From an uncultured beta proteobacterium (lineage in GTDB: Bacteria; Pseudomonadota; Gammaproteobacteria; Burkholderiales; Burkholderiaceae_C): 6,551 nt of DNA. Position 1 is the first letter of the stretch, and the number at the start of each line of letters is the position of its first letter. Position numbers and translations under genes: made by a program. Positions 1-6,551 of this stretch are shown here, one piece after another. The stretch covers positions 1 to 6,551 of the forward strand of contig CAISIP010000450.1 in assembly GCA_903885415.1 (NCBI GenBank). The letters are read 5' to 3'. A model generated the notes under the pieces. It was given only the letters and a program-made list of their open reading frames with translations. It did no database searches and was not told the DNA's origin.

Positions 1-2018
1 GGATGTGTCTGGTCGACGTTGAGAAAATGCCAAAGCCCATGCCCGCATGCGCGACGCCGGTCACGCAGGGGATGGTCGTCCGCACGAAGAGCGACAAGGC
101 GATCAAGGCGCAGCAATCGGTGATGGAGTTCCTGCTCATCAACCATCCGCTCGACTGCCCGATCTGCGACCAGGGGGGCGAATGCCAACTGCAGGACCTC
201 GCGGTCGGCTATGGCGGCTCAAGCTCGCGCTATGAAGAGGAAAAACGTGTCGTCTTCCACAAGGAGGTCGGCCCGCTGATTTCGATGCAGGAGATGAGCC
301 GGTGCATCCATTGCACCCGCTGCGTGCGCTTTGGCCAGGAGGTGGCCGGCGTCATGGAACTCGGCATGTCGCACCGCGGCGAGCACGCCGAGATCGAAAG
401 TTTTCTGGGCCAGTCGGTCGACTCGGAGCTGTCGGGCAACATGATCGACATCTGTCCGGTCGGCGCACTGACGAGCAAGCCCTTTCGTTACAGCGCGCGC
501 ACTTGGGAGCTGTCGCGGCGCAAGTCGGTCAGCCCGCACGATTCGACCGGAGCGAATCTGATCATGCAGGTCAAAAATAACCGGGTGATGCGCGTCGTTC
601 CGCTGGAAAACGAGGAGGTCAACGAGTGCTGGATCGCCGACCGAGACCGCTTCTCCTACGAAGCGCTCAACGGAGCGCAACGCCTGCACAAGCCGATGAT
701 CAAGCAGGGCGGCGCCTGGTCCGAAGTCGAGTGGCCGCTGGCGCTGGAGTATGTGGCCAACGGACTCAAGCAGATCAGGACCGACCATGGCGCGGACACC
801 ATCGGCGCGCTGGTCAGCCCGCACAGTACGCTCGAGGAGCTCTACCTGGCCGGTGCGCTGATACGCGCTTTGGGCAGCGAGAACATCGATTACCGGCTGC
901 GCCACGCGGAATTTCCGGAGGCAACTGCGGCGCGCTACCTTGGAACCTCGATCGCGTCGCTGTCGCACCTGCAGCGGGTGCTGGTCGTCGGCTCCAATCT
1001 GCGCAAGGACCACCCGCTTCTTGCGCTGCGCCTGCGCGAGGCGGTTCGCAGCGGCTGCAGGCTCAGCGTCGTCAATGCGCAGCAAGACGATTGGGCGATG
1101 CCGGTGGCGAACACCATGCTTGCGGACTCGGTGGTCTGGGCGCAGGCGCTGGCCGGGATCGCCGCCGCGGTCGCGGCTGAAAAAGGAGTCGCGGCGCCGG
1201 TACCAGCCGAGCCCAGCGCGCAGGCCCAGGCCATTGCGCGTTCGCTGCTCGGCGGCGAACGCAAGGCGATACTGCTGGGCAATGCGGCAGCGCACCATGG
1301 CCGCGGGTCCAGCCTGCTGGCGTTGGCGAACTGGATTGGCGCGCAGACCGGCGCCAGCGTGGGCTATCTGGGCGAGGCAGCTAATACGGTCGGCGCGCAG
1401 CTGGCCGGCGCGATGCCGGGCCCGGGCGGCTTGCACGCCGGGCAGATGCTCTCTGGCGGGCTCAAGGCGGCCTTGTTGCTCAACACCGAGCCGGTTTTCG
1501 ACTCGGCGCCGGCCGCTGCAGGCGCCCTTGCGCTGGGCCGCTGCGCGATGGTCGTGACGCTGAGCCCCTTCAAAGCCAACATGGAATTCAGCGATGTGCT
1601 GTTGCCGATCGCCCCATTTAGCGAAACGTCGGGCAGCTTTGTCAACACCGAGGGCCGGCTCCAGGGATTTCACGCCGTCGTCAAGCCCGCAGGCGAAGCG
1701 CGCCCGGCTTGGAAGGTGCTGCGGGTACTGGCCAACCTGCTCGGCCTGCCGGGCTTTGCGTTCGAGTCCTCGCTTGAAGTGCTCGCCCAAGCCGGTTTCA
1801 GCGCTGCAGCAGGTGATCCGGCGGTCGCGCCGGATCGGCTTGGTAACCAGTGCGCCGGCGCGATTGACATGTCGCCAGCACCGATGGCTCCGGTGGTCGC
1901 GTCGATTTACCAACTCGACTCCATCGTGCGCCGCGCCGAGTCGCTGCAGTTGACGGCCGACGCGCGTGCGGGCCACAGCGGCGAGCGCCAGCACGCCGAG
2001 CGGGAGGCGTTGGCATGA
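1..2018 (+). CDS. nuoG: NADH-quinone oxidoreductase subunit G (5'-truncated by window edge)
   Basis: This is the large iron-sulfur subunit of the complex I peripheral arm, in the cytoplasm, which passes electrons from the NADH module toward NuoI. Bases 1-2 finish a codon begun upstream, and the visible frame gives 671 residues from MCLVDVEK. The first two [2Fe-2S] cysteines lie off-window; C2 and C16 (PACATP) are the remaining pair. H48, C52, C55 and C61 (HPLDCPICDQGGEC) form the His/Cys-ligated N5 [4Fe-4S] site. C101, C104, C107 and C151 form the N4 site. The region from about 225 to 560 is the molybdopterin-oxidoreductase-like fold, which in complex I has no molybdenum role. Residues 376-430 are alanine-rich and look variable. 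The extra N7 cluster ligands are absent. The gene ends in TGA inside the nuoH start. Subunit identity is near certain; the gene is cut by the window, not broken. Confidence 0.97.
   Translation, partial: MCLVDVEKMPKPMPACATPVTQGMVVRTKSDKAIKAQQSVMEFLLINHPLDCPICDQGGECQLQDLAVGYGGSSSRYEEEKRVVFHKEVGPLISMQEMSRCIHCTRCVRFGQEVAGVMELGMSHRGEHAEIESFLGQSVDSELSGNMIDICPVGALTSKPFRYSARTWELSRRKSVSPHDSTGANLIMQVKNNRVMRVVPLENEEVNECWIADRDRFSYEALNGAQRLHKPMIKQGGAWSEVEWPLALEYVANGLKQIRTDHGADTIGALVSPHSTLEELYLAGALIRALGSENIDYRLRHAEFPEATAARYLGTSIASLSHLQRVLVVGSNLRKDHPLLALRLREAVRSGCRLSVVNAQQDDWAMPVANTMLADSVVWAQALAGIAAAVAAEKGVAAPVPAEPSAQAQAIARSLLGGERKAILLGNAAAHHGRGSSLLALANWIGAQTGASVGYLGEAANTVGAQLAGAMPGPGGLHAGQMLSGGLKAALLLNTEPVFDSAPAAAGALALGRCAMVVTLSPFKANMEFSDVLLPIAPFSETSGSFVNTEGRLQGFHAVVKPAGEARPAWKVLRVLANLLGLPGFAFESSLEVLAQAGFSAAAGDPAVAPDRLGNQCAGAIDMSPAPMAPVVASIYQLDSIVRRAESLQLTADARAGHSGERQHAEREALA
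2002..2007 (+). promoter_or_regulatory. Shine-Dalgarno site for nuoH inside the nuoG 3' end
   Basis: GGGAGG lies 7 bases before the nuoH ATG at 2015 and within the last codons of nuoG. The nuoH ATG overlaps the nuoG TGA (ATGA, 2015-2018). The strong site and the overlap support this start and suggest translational coupling, in which ribosomes ending nuoG reinitiate on nuoH. The coupling is inferred from the arrangement. Confidence 0.75.
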
Positions 2019-3091
2019 TCGACGATCTTTACGCCGGCGGCCTGTTCCTGATCGCGGCCCCTTGGTGGGGCGCGCTGGTCTGGCCGGTGCTGTGGACGCT
2101 GATCAAGATCGTCGCCGTGCTGGCGCCGCTGATGGGATGCGTCGCCTACCTCACGCTGTGGGAACGCAAAGCGATCGCTTTCACCCAACTGCGCAACGGC
2201 CCGAACCGGGTCGGGCCGATGGGCCTCTTGACGCCCATTGCCGATGCCCTCAAGCTGCTCACCAAGGAGATCATTGTTCCCTCGGCGGCGAGCAAGGGCC
2301 TTTTCCTGCTCGGGCCGATCATGACCATCATGCCGGCACTCGCGGCCTGGGCCGTGGTGCCTTTTGGCCCCGACGTGGTGCTCGCCAATGTTAACGCCGG
2401 ATTGCTGTTCCTGATGGCCATTACCTCGCTGGAAGTCTATGGCGTGATCATCGCCGGCTGGGCGTCTAACTCCAAGTACGCTTTTCTCGGCGCGCTGCGC
2501 GCCTCGGCCCAGATGGTCAGCTACGAGATCGCCATGGGCTTTTGCCTGGTGGTGGTGCTGATGGTGTCGGCCAGCATGAACATGACCGACATCGTGATGG
2601 GGCAGGGTCGCGGAATCCTCGCAGACCAGGGCTTCGGCTTCCTGTCGTGGAACTGGCTGCCGCTGTTTCCCATCTTCATCGTCTATTTCATCGCCGGCCT
2701 GGCAGAGACCAACCGCCATCCCTTTGACGTCGTCGAAGGCGAGTCGGAAATCGTCGCCGGTCACATGGTCGAGTATTCGGGAATGTCCTTCGCGATGTTC
2801 TTCCTGGCCGAGTACGCCAACATGCTACTGGTGTCGACCCTGTGCGTCGTCATGTTCCTCGGCGGCTGGCTGTCGCCGCTGGCGCTGCTCGACTGGATAC
2901 CGGGGTGGATCTGGCTGGCGCTCAAGACCTTTGTAGTGGTGACCATGTTCCTGTGGGTGCGAGCGACCTTTCCGCGCTACCGCTACGACCAGATCATGCG
3001 CCTGGGCTGGAAAATATTCATTCCCGTCACGCTGGTCTGGCTGGTGGTGGTCGGCGCCTGGATGCAGACCTCGCTCAACATCTGGAAGTAA
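2015..3091 (+). CDS. nuoH: NADH-quinone oxidoreductase subunit H
   Basis: This inner-membrane subunit (ND1 family) sits at the junction of the peripheral and membrane arms and forms much of the quinone chamber and its entry to proton translocation. The 358-residue protein is complete and somewhat longer than E. coli NuoH. It is strongly hydrophobic with about eight or more membrane segments, the first near 20-45. Family hallmarks are visible: WERK (49-52), RNGPNRVGPMG (60-70), GWASNSKYAFLGALR (148-162), the acidic quinone-chamber loop AETNRHPFDVVEGESEIVAG (230-249), and RATFPRYRYDQ (316-326). The acidic residues E230, D238, E241, E243 and E245 belong to the conserved loop facing the quinone site. 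The ATG overlaps the nuoG stop and is preceded by GGGAGG. The TAA stop forms part of the nuoI ribosome-binding site. No anomaly is seen. Confidence 0.98.
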   Translation: MIDDLYAGGLFLIAAPWWGALVWPVLWTLIKIVAVLAPLMGCVAYLTLWERKAIAFTQLRNGPNRVGPMGLLTPIADALKLLTKEIIVPSAASKGLFLLGPIMTIMPALAAWAVVPFGPDVVLANVNAGLLFLMAITSLEVYGVIIAGWASNSKYAFLGALRASAQMVSYEIAMGFCLVVVLMVSASMNMTDIVMGQGRGILADQGFGFLSWNWLPLFPIFIVYFIAGLAETNRHPFDVVEGESEIVAGHMVEYSGMSFAMFFLAEYANMLLVSTLCVVMFLGGWLSPLALLDWIPGWIWLALKTFVVVTMFLWVRATFPRYRYDQIMRLGWKIFIPVTLVWLVVVGAWMQTSLNIWK

Positions 3092-3095
3092 GGAG
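3089..3095 (+). promoter_or_regulatory. Strong Shine-Dalgarno site for nuoI, overlapping the nuoH stop
   Basis: TAAGGAG matches the anti-Shine-Dalgarno core and ends 6 bases before the ATG at 3102. Its first three bases are the nuoH TAA stop codon. This site fixes the nuoI start at 3102 and therefore supports the longer N-terminus; no comparable site precedes the next in-frame ATG (residue 27, at 3180). Confidence 0.85.
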
Positions 3096-3101
3096 TTCTC
3101 G

Positions 3102-3635
3102 ATGTCCTCTATCGCCACACCCCGCACCGCATCGGTCGGCGCTGCTGTTTTTTCGCTGCGAGACTTCCTGTCGAGCTTTATGTTGCTGGAGCTTTTCAAG
3201 GGCATGGCCGTCACCGGCCGTTATATGTTCCGGCGCAAAATCACGGTCCAGTTCCCGGAAGAAAAAACACCCGCGAGTCCACGTTTTCGCGGCCTGCACG
3301 CGCTGCGCCGTTACGACAACGGCGAGGAGCGCTGCATTGCGTGCAAGCTGTGCGAGGCCGTCTGCCCGGCGTTGGCGATCACCATCGAGTCCGAAGTCCG
3401 CGACGATGGATCGCGGCGTACCACCCGCTACGACATTGACCTGACCAAGTGCATTTTCTGCGGATTCTGCGAGGAGAGTTGCCCGGTTGACTCGATCGTT
3501 GAAACCCACATCTTCGAGTACCACGGCGAAAAGCGCGGCGACCTGTACTTCACCAAGGACATGCTGCTGGCGGTGGGCGACCGCTACGAGGGCGAAATAG
3601 CGTCGCGCAGGGCGCAGGACGCCAAGTACCGTTAG
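3102..3635 (+). CDS. nuoI: NADH-quinone oxidoreductase subunit I (2x[4Fe-4S] ferredoxin-like)
   Basis: This peripheral-arm subunit (TYKY family) carries clusters N6a and N6b, which pass electrons from NuoG to the terminal cluster N2 in NuoB, next to the quinone site. The protein has 177 residues. Two classic CxxCxxCxxxCP motifs are intact: C78, C81, C84, C88 (CIACKLCEAVCP) and C117, C120, C123, C127 (CIFCGFCEESCP). In 4Fe-4S ferredoxins of this type the fourth cysteine of each motif ligates the other cluster. The stretch from about 21 to 44 is an amphipathic or hydrophobic segment that docks on the membrane arm in known structures. Residues 1-17 form a Ser/Ala/Thr-rich leader, making the protein longer than the roughly 160-residue NuoI of many other Betaproteobacteria; similar extensions are recalled from Comamonadaceae. 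The start rests on TAAGGAG at 3089-3095. The C-terminus DAKYR is typical of Burkholderiales. Confidence 0.98.
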   Translation: MSSIATPRTASVGAAVFSLRDFLSSFMLLELFKGMAVTGRYMFRRKITVQFPEEKTPASPRFRGLHALRRYDNGEERCIACKLCEAVCPALAITIESEVRDDGSRRTTRYDIDLTKCIFCGFCEESCPVDSIVETHIFEYHGEKRGDLYFTKDMLLAVGDRYEGEIASRRAQDAKYR

Positions 3636-3658
3636 GCGATCCCCAGGAAAAGCGAGCC

Positions 3659-4321
3659 ATGGAAATCAAAGCCGGTCTTTTTTATGTTTTTTCGGCGCTG
3701 ATGCTGTTTGCGGCGTTTCGCGTTGTCACGGCGCGCAACCCGGTGCACGCGGCGCTGTTCCTGGTGCTGACTTTCTTCCAGGCGGCGATGATCTGGATGC
3801 TGCTCAAGGCGGAGTTCCTGGCGATTGCGCTGGTGCTGGTCTACGTGGGCGCGGTGATGGTGCTTTTTCTGTTCGTCGTGATGATGCTTGACATCAACAT
3901 TGACAGCGTGCGCGAGGGGTTCTGGCGGCATTTTCCGCTGGCAGGCGCGATTGGCACGATGGTGGCGCTTGAGATGGCAGCGGTGCTGATGGGCGGATTT
4001 CGGGTCAGCCAGGAGCCGATGTCGACGGTGGCTGCGGCGCAGTCGGGCGTGCAACTGTCCAATACCCGCGAGCTCGGCCAGCTGCTCTATTCTTCCTATA
4101 TCTTTCCGGTGCAGATAGCGGCGGTGATCCTGCTGGTGGCGATCATCGCGGCCATCGCGCTCACGCTGCGCGGGCGCAAGGACAGCAAGCACATGGGCGC
4201 CGCAGAGCAGTTGCGCGCGCGCGCCAGCGACCGGCTGACACTGCTCAAACTTGAAGCGACCCTGCCGGCGAAGCCGCTGCCAACCGAAGATGCAGCCGGC
4301 GCCACGGAGAAAAAAGCATGA
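3659..4321 (+). CDS. nuoJ: NADH-quinone oxidoreductase subunit J
   Basis: This inner-membrane subunit (ND6 family) lies between NuoH and NuoK/NuoN and takes part in the conformational and proton wire linking quinone reduction to pumping. The protein has 220 residues with five evident membrane segments at about 4-22, 28-50, 54-76, 92-112 and 146-170. The third contains the family signature LVYVGAVMVLFLFVVM, with Y62 in the glycine-rich stretch that forms the pi-bulge in solved structures. After residue 170 comes a polar, charged tail of about 50 residues (RGRKDSK ... EKKA), longer than in E. coli and apparently usual in Burkholderiales. AGGAA at 3645-3649, 9 bases before the ATG, supports the start. 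The gap after nuoI is 23 bases. The TGA stop overlaps the nuoK start. Confidence 0.97.
   Translation: MEIKAGLFYVFSALMLFAAFRVVTARNPVHAALFLVLTFFQAAMIWMLLKAEFLAIALVLVYVGAVMVLFLFVVMMLDINIDSVREGFWRHFPLAGAIGTMVALEMAAVLMGGFRVSQEPMSTVAAAQSGVQLSNTRELGQLLYSSYIFPVQIAAVILLVAIIAAIALTLRGRKDSKHMGAAEQLRARASDRLTLLKLEATLPAKPLPTEDAAGATEKKA
4306..4310 (+). promoter_or_regulatory. Shine-Dalgarno site for nuoK within the nuoJ 3' end
   Basis: GGAGA lies 7 bases before the nuoK ATG at 4318 and runs into six consecutive A residues (4310-4315). The ATG overlaps the nuoJ TGA as ATGA (4318-4321). The layout parallels the nuoG/nuoH junction and suggests coupled translation of nuoJ and nuoK. Confidence 0.7.
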
Positions 4322-4626
4322 CGCTGACGCTTGGTCATTTCCTGACGCTCGGCGCGATGCTGTTCGCGCTATCGGTCATCGGCATCTTCCTCAACCGCAA
4401 GAATCTGATCATCCTGCTGATGGCGATCGAGCTGATGCTGCTGGCGGTGAACATGAACTTTGTCGCCTTTTCCTACTACCTTGGCGACATGCGCGGCCAG
4501 ATATTTGTCTTCTTCATTCTCACGGTCGCCGCCGCCGAGTCGGCGATCGGTCTGGCGATACTGGTCCAGTTGTTCCGTAACAAGTCCAGCATCAACGTCG
4601 ACGAACTCAACACGCTGAAGGGCTGA
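4318..4626 (+). CDS. nuoK: NADH-quinone oxidoreductase subunit K
   Basis: This small inner-membrane subunit (ND4L, related to MrpC) contributes the proton channel between the quinone module and NuoN. The protein has 102 residues, the usual family length, with three membrane segments at about 4-24, 29-52 and 60-86. The two buried glutamates important for pumping are present: E38 (MAIELMLLAVN) and E74 (AAAESAIGLAI), matching E. coli E36 and E72. The basic loop residues R27 and K28 (FLNRKNL) match the E. coli R25/R26 pair. The tail SSINVDELNTLKG is typical of the family in this lineage. It is coupled to nuoJ by a 4-base overlap and followed by nuoL after 8 bases. No irregularity is seen. Confidence 0.98.
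   Translation: MTLTLGHFLTLGAMLFALSVIGIFLNRKNLIILLMAIELMLLAVNMNFVAFSYYLGDMRGQIFVFFILTVAAAESAIGLAILVQLFRNKSSINVDELNTLKG
4618..4622 (+). promoter_or_regulatory. Weak ribosome-binding site for nuoL
   Basis: AAGGG at the end of nuoK is the best Shine-Dalgarno candidate for nuoL, but it is 12 bases from the ATG at 4635, longer than ideal. The start is chosen mainly on the protein N-terminus (MSQTLSA), which matches the wording recalled for related NuoL proteins. Reinitiation after the nuoK stop at 4624-4626 may help. Confidence 0.4.
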
Positions 4627-4634
4627 ACAACACG

Positions 4635-6551
4635 ATGAGCCAAACCCTTTCTGCTGCCAGTCTGCTGAGCGTCGCGCTGGCGCCGCTGGTCGGCGCCGTG
4701 GCCGCCGGCGTGCTGGGAACGGCGCTTGGCGGCAATGTGCTCGGCCGGCGCGTGAGCCACACGCTGACCATCGCCGGCGTACTGCTGTCCTTCGTCCTGT
4801 CGGCGACGACGCTGTGGAGCGTCGCGATGGAAGGTGCACGCTTTAACGAGACCATCTACACCTGGATGGTGGTAGGCGGCCTGAAAATGGAAGTCGGTTT
4901 CCTGGTTGACGGGCTCACGGCGATGATGATGTGCGTGGTCAGCTTCGTGTCGCTGATGGTTCACATCTACACCATCGGCTACATGCGCGATGACGAGGGC
5001 TACAACCGCTTTTTCGCCTACATATCGCTGTTCACCTTCTCGATGCTGATGCTCGTGATGAGCAACAACTTGCTGCAACTGTTCTTCGGCTGGGAGGCGG
5101 TCGGCCTGGTTTCGTATCTCCTGATCGGCTTTTGGTTCAACAAGCCGAGTGCGATTTTTGCCAACATGAAGGCCTTCCTGGTCAACCGGGTCGGAGATTT
5201 CGGCTTCATCCTGGGCATCGGTCTGCTGCTGGCCTACGGCGGTACGCTGAACTACGCCGAGGTGTTCGCCAAGTCCAGCGAGCTCGCAAAGCTCGGCTTT
5301 CCCGGAACCGACTGGATGCTGATCACCGTGGTCTGCATATGCCTGTTTATCGGCGCGATGGGCAAGAGTGCGCAGTTCCCGCTGCATGTCTGGCTGCCCG
5401 ACTCGATGGAAGGCCCGACACCGATTTCCGCGCTGATCCATGCAGCGACCATGGTCACGGCCGGCATATTCATGGTCGCGCGCATGTCGCCGCTGTTCGA
5501 ACTGTCGGACACGGCGCTCAACCTGGTCATGGCCGTCGGTGCCATCACCGCGCTGTTCATGGGCTTTCTGGGCATCATCCAAAACGACATCAAACGCGTT
5601 GTCGCCTATTCCACGCTGTCGCAGCTCGGCTACATGACCGTCGCGCTGGGCGCATCGGCCTATTCGGTGGCGGTGTTTCATCTGATGACGCACGCTTTCT
5701 TCAAGGCGCTGCTGTTCCTCGCCGCAGGGTCGGTGATCATGGGCGTTCACCATAACCAGGACATACGCTGGATGGGGGGGCTGCGCAAGTACATGCCGAT
5801 CACCTGGATCACCGCACTGATGGGATCGCTGGCGCTGATCGGAACGCCGCCGTTCGCCGGTTTCTATTCCAAGGACAGCATCATCGAGGCGGTGCAGGCC
5901 AGCCATCTTCCCGCTGCGGGCTTCGCCTCCTTCGCAGTTCTTGCGGGCGTTTTCGTCACCGCCTTCTACTCCTTCCGGATGTATTTTCTGGTCTTTCACG
6001 GCAATGAGCGTTTTGGGCAGAACCCGGACGCACACCACCCGGTGGACGGCCACGCGCACCATGTCGCGACGCATCCGCACGAGTCACCCTGGGTCGTCAC
6101 GCTGCCGCTGGTGCTACTCGCCATTCCTTCGGTCGTGATTGGCTTTGTGAGCATCGAGCCGATGCTGTTTGGCGCCTTCTTCAGCGATGCGCTGGTCGTC
6201 GACGCAGGGGCCCACCACGCGATGGCCGAACTTGCGCATGCATTCCACGGTCCGCTGCAGATGGCCTGGCACGCGCTGGGTACGGCGCCTTTCTGGCTCG
6301 CCTTGGCGGGCGTGGCCTGCGCCTGGTACCTGTACCTGGTGAACCTGGCGCTGCCTGGGGCCATCAAGGCGCGCGTCGAACCCCTGTACGCCCTGCTGGA
6401 GAACAAGTATTACCTTGACTGGTTCAACGAAAACATTCTGGCGCGCGGCGCGCGGGCGCTCGGCACGGCGCTGTGGAAGGGGGGCGACCAGGCGATCATC
6501 GACGGGGCCATCGTCAATGGCTCCTGGAAAGCAGTGGCTTGGGGCGCGGCC
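4635..6551 (+). CDS. nuoL: NADH-quinone oxidoreductase subunit L (3'-truncated by window edge)
   Basis: This is the distal antiporter-like subunit of the membrane arm (ND5, related to MrpA), one of the proton-pumping channels. The frame runs without a stop for 639 codons to the last base of the window. The antiporter N-terminal domain lies around 75-135 and the main antiporter domain around 140-420. Key channel residues are intact: E154 (FGWEAVGL), D188 (NRVGDFGF), K244 (MGKSAQFPL), H269 (LIHAATMV), H353 and K357 (THAFFKALL), and K413 (FYSKDS); several correspond to E. coli E144, D178, K229, H254, K342 and K399. A histidine-rich loop lies at 467-482. The region after about 575 (KARVEPLY, KYYLDWFNEN) starts the amphipathic lateral helix. 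The final transmembrane anchor, some 30-50 residues, is off-window. nuoM would be expected next. Confidence 0.97.
   Translation, partial: MSQTLSAASLLSVALAPLVGAVAAGVLGTALGGNVLGRRVSHTLTIAGVLLSFVLSATTLWSVAMEGARFNETIYTWMVVGGLKMEVGFLVDGLTAMMMCVVSFVSLMVHIYTIGYMRDDEGYNRFFAYISLFTFSMLMLVMSNNLLQLFFGWEAVGLVSYLLIGFWFNKPSAIFANMKAFLVNRVGDFGFILGIGLLLAYGGTLNYAEVFAKSSELAKLGFPGTDWMLITVVCICLFIGAMGKSAQFPLHVWLPDSMEGPTPISALIHAATMVTAGIFMVARMSPLFELSDTALNLVMAVGAITALFMGFLGIIQNDIKRVVAYSTLSQLGYMTVALGASAYSVAVFHLMTHAFFKALLFLAAGSVIMGVHHNQDIRWMGGLRKYMPITWITALMGSLALIGTPPFAGFYSKDSIIEAVQASHLPAAGFASFAVLAGVFVTAFYSFRMYFLVFHGNERFGQNPDAHHPVDGHAHHVATHPHESPWVVTLPLVLLAIPSVVIGFVSIEPMLFGAFFSDALVVDAGAHHAMAELAHAFHGPLQMAWHALGTAPFWLALAGVACAWYLYLVNLALPGAIKARVEPLYALLENKYYLDWFNENILARGARALGTALWKGGDQAIIDGAIVNGSWKAVAWGAA

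Noticed and set aside
219..1994. A 591-codon open frame on the minus strand opposite nuoG.
   Set aside because: It is antisense to a clearly conserved gene, its product is Arg/His/Gln-rich without recognisable domains, and GC-rich codon bias commonly leaves long antisense frames open.
1907..2764. A 285-codon minus-strand open frame spanning the nuoG/nuoH junction.
   Set aside because: It has the same low-complexity His/Gln/Arg composition as the other antisense frames and crosses two well-supported genes.
3126..3153. A small ACCG-CAT-CGGT hairpin followed by T6 (3148-3153) early in nuoI, considered as an attenuator.
   Set aside because: The stem is only four pairs and sits 11 bases before the T run, within a coding sequence; this is too weak to support a terminator.
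3678..3692. Two T6 runs (3678-3683 and 3687-3692) near the nuoJ start, considered as a rho-independent terminator.
   Set aside because: No stable GC-rich hairpin precedes them, and they encode Phe and Tyr/Val codons of the first NuoJ membrane helix.
4213..4224. A (GC)6 alternating tract in nuoJ, considered as a structural or Z-DNA element.
   Set aside because: It encodes in-frame tail residues of NuoJ (LRARAS) and such tracts are expected by chance in GC-rich DNA.
5774..5780. A run of seven G residues in nuoL, considered as a frameshift or phase-variable tract.
   Set aside because: The frame encodes the expected sequence (WMGGLRKYMP) on both sides, so there is no evidence of an indel or switching.
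4476..6080. A 534-codon open frame on the minus strand opposite nuoK and nuoL.
   Set aside because: The product is full of His, Gln, Arg and Asp, the mirror of hydrophobic sense codons. It has no family resemblance and the opposite strand encodes conserved NuoK and NuoL.

Overview
The window is an internal slice of a bacterial nuo operon, which encodes the proton-pumping NADH:quinone oxidoreductase (respiratory complex I). All six genes lie on the + strand in the canonical order nuoG-nuoH-nuoI-nuoJ-nuoK-nuoL. nuoG is cut at the left edge, where roughly the first 45 residues are missing. nuoL is cut at the right edge, where its last few dozen residues are missing. nuoH, nuoI, nuoJ and nuoK are complete.

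The DNA is GC-rich, with strong G/C bias at third codon positions. The protein wording is that of Betaproteobacteria, most likely Burkholderiales and close to Comamonadaceae. Markers recalled from memory are the NuoI C-terminus ending in DAKYR, the long charged NuoJ tail ending in EKKA, the NuoK tail SSINVDELNTLKG, and a NuoG without the ligands for the extra N7 iron-sulfur cluster. No alignment was run, so the family-level placement is tentative.

Layout: nuoG (1-2018) overlaps nuoH (2015-3091) by 4 bases (ATGA). A 10-base gap carrying a strong Shine-Dalgarno sequence leads to nuoI (3102-3635). A 23-base gap leads to nuoJ (3659-4321), which overlaps nuoK (4318-4626) by another ATGA. An 8-base gap leads to nuoL (4635-6551, open at the edge). 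No intergenic stretch exceeds 23 bases. I see no internal promoter, terminator, RNA gene, repeat or mobile element, so this looks like one transcript with coupled translation.

The genes act together as follows. NuoG and NuoI carry iron-sulfur clusters along the peripheral arm and pass electrons toward quinone. NuoH forms the membrane side of the quinone chamber. NuoJ and NuoK link that chamber to the antiporter-like proton channels. NuoL is the distal channel and, in known structures, carries the long lateral helix along the membrane arm.

I looked on both strands for something outside complex I and found nothing convincing. The region is ordinary core metabolism, and the findings below are modest details with low interest scores.
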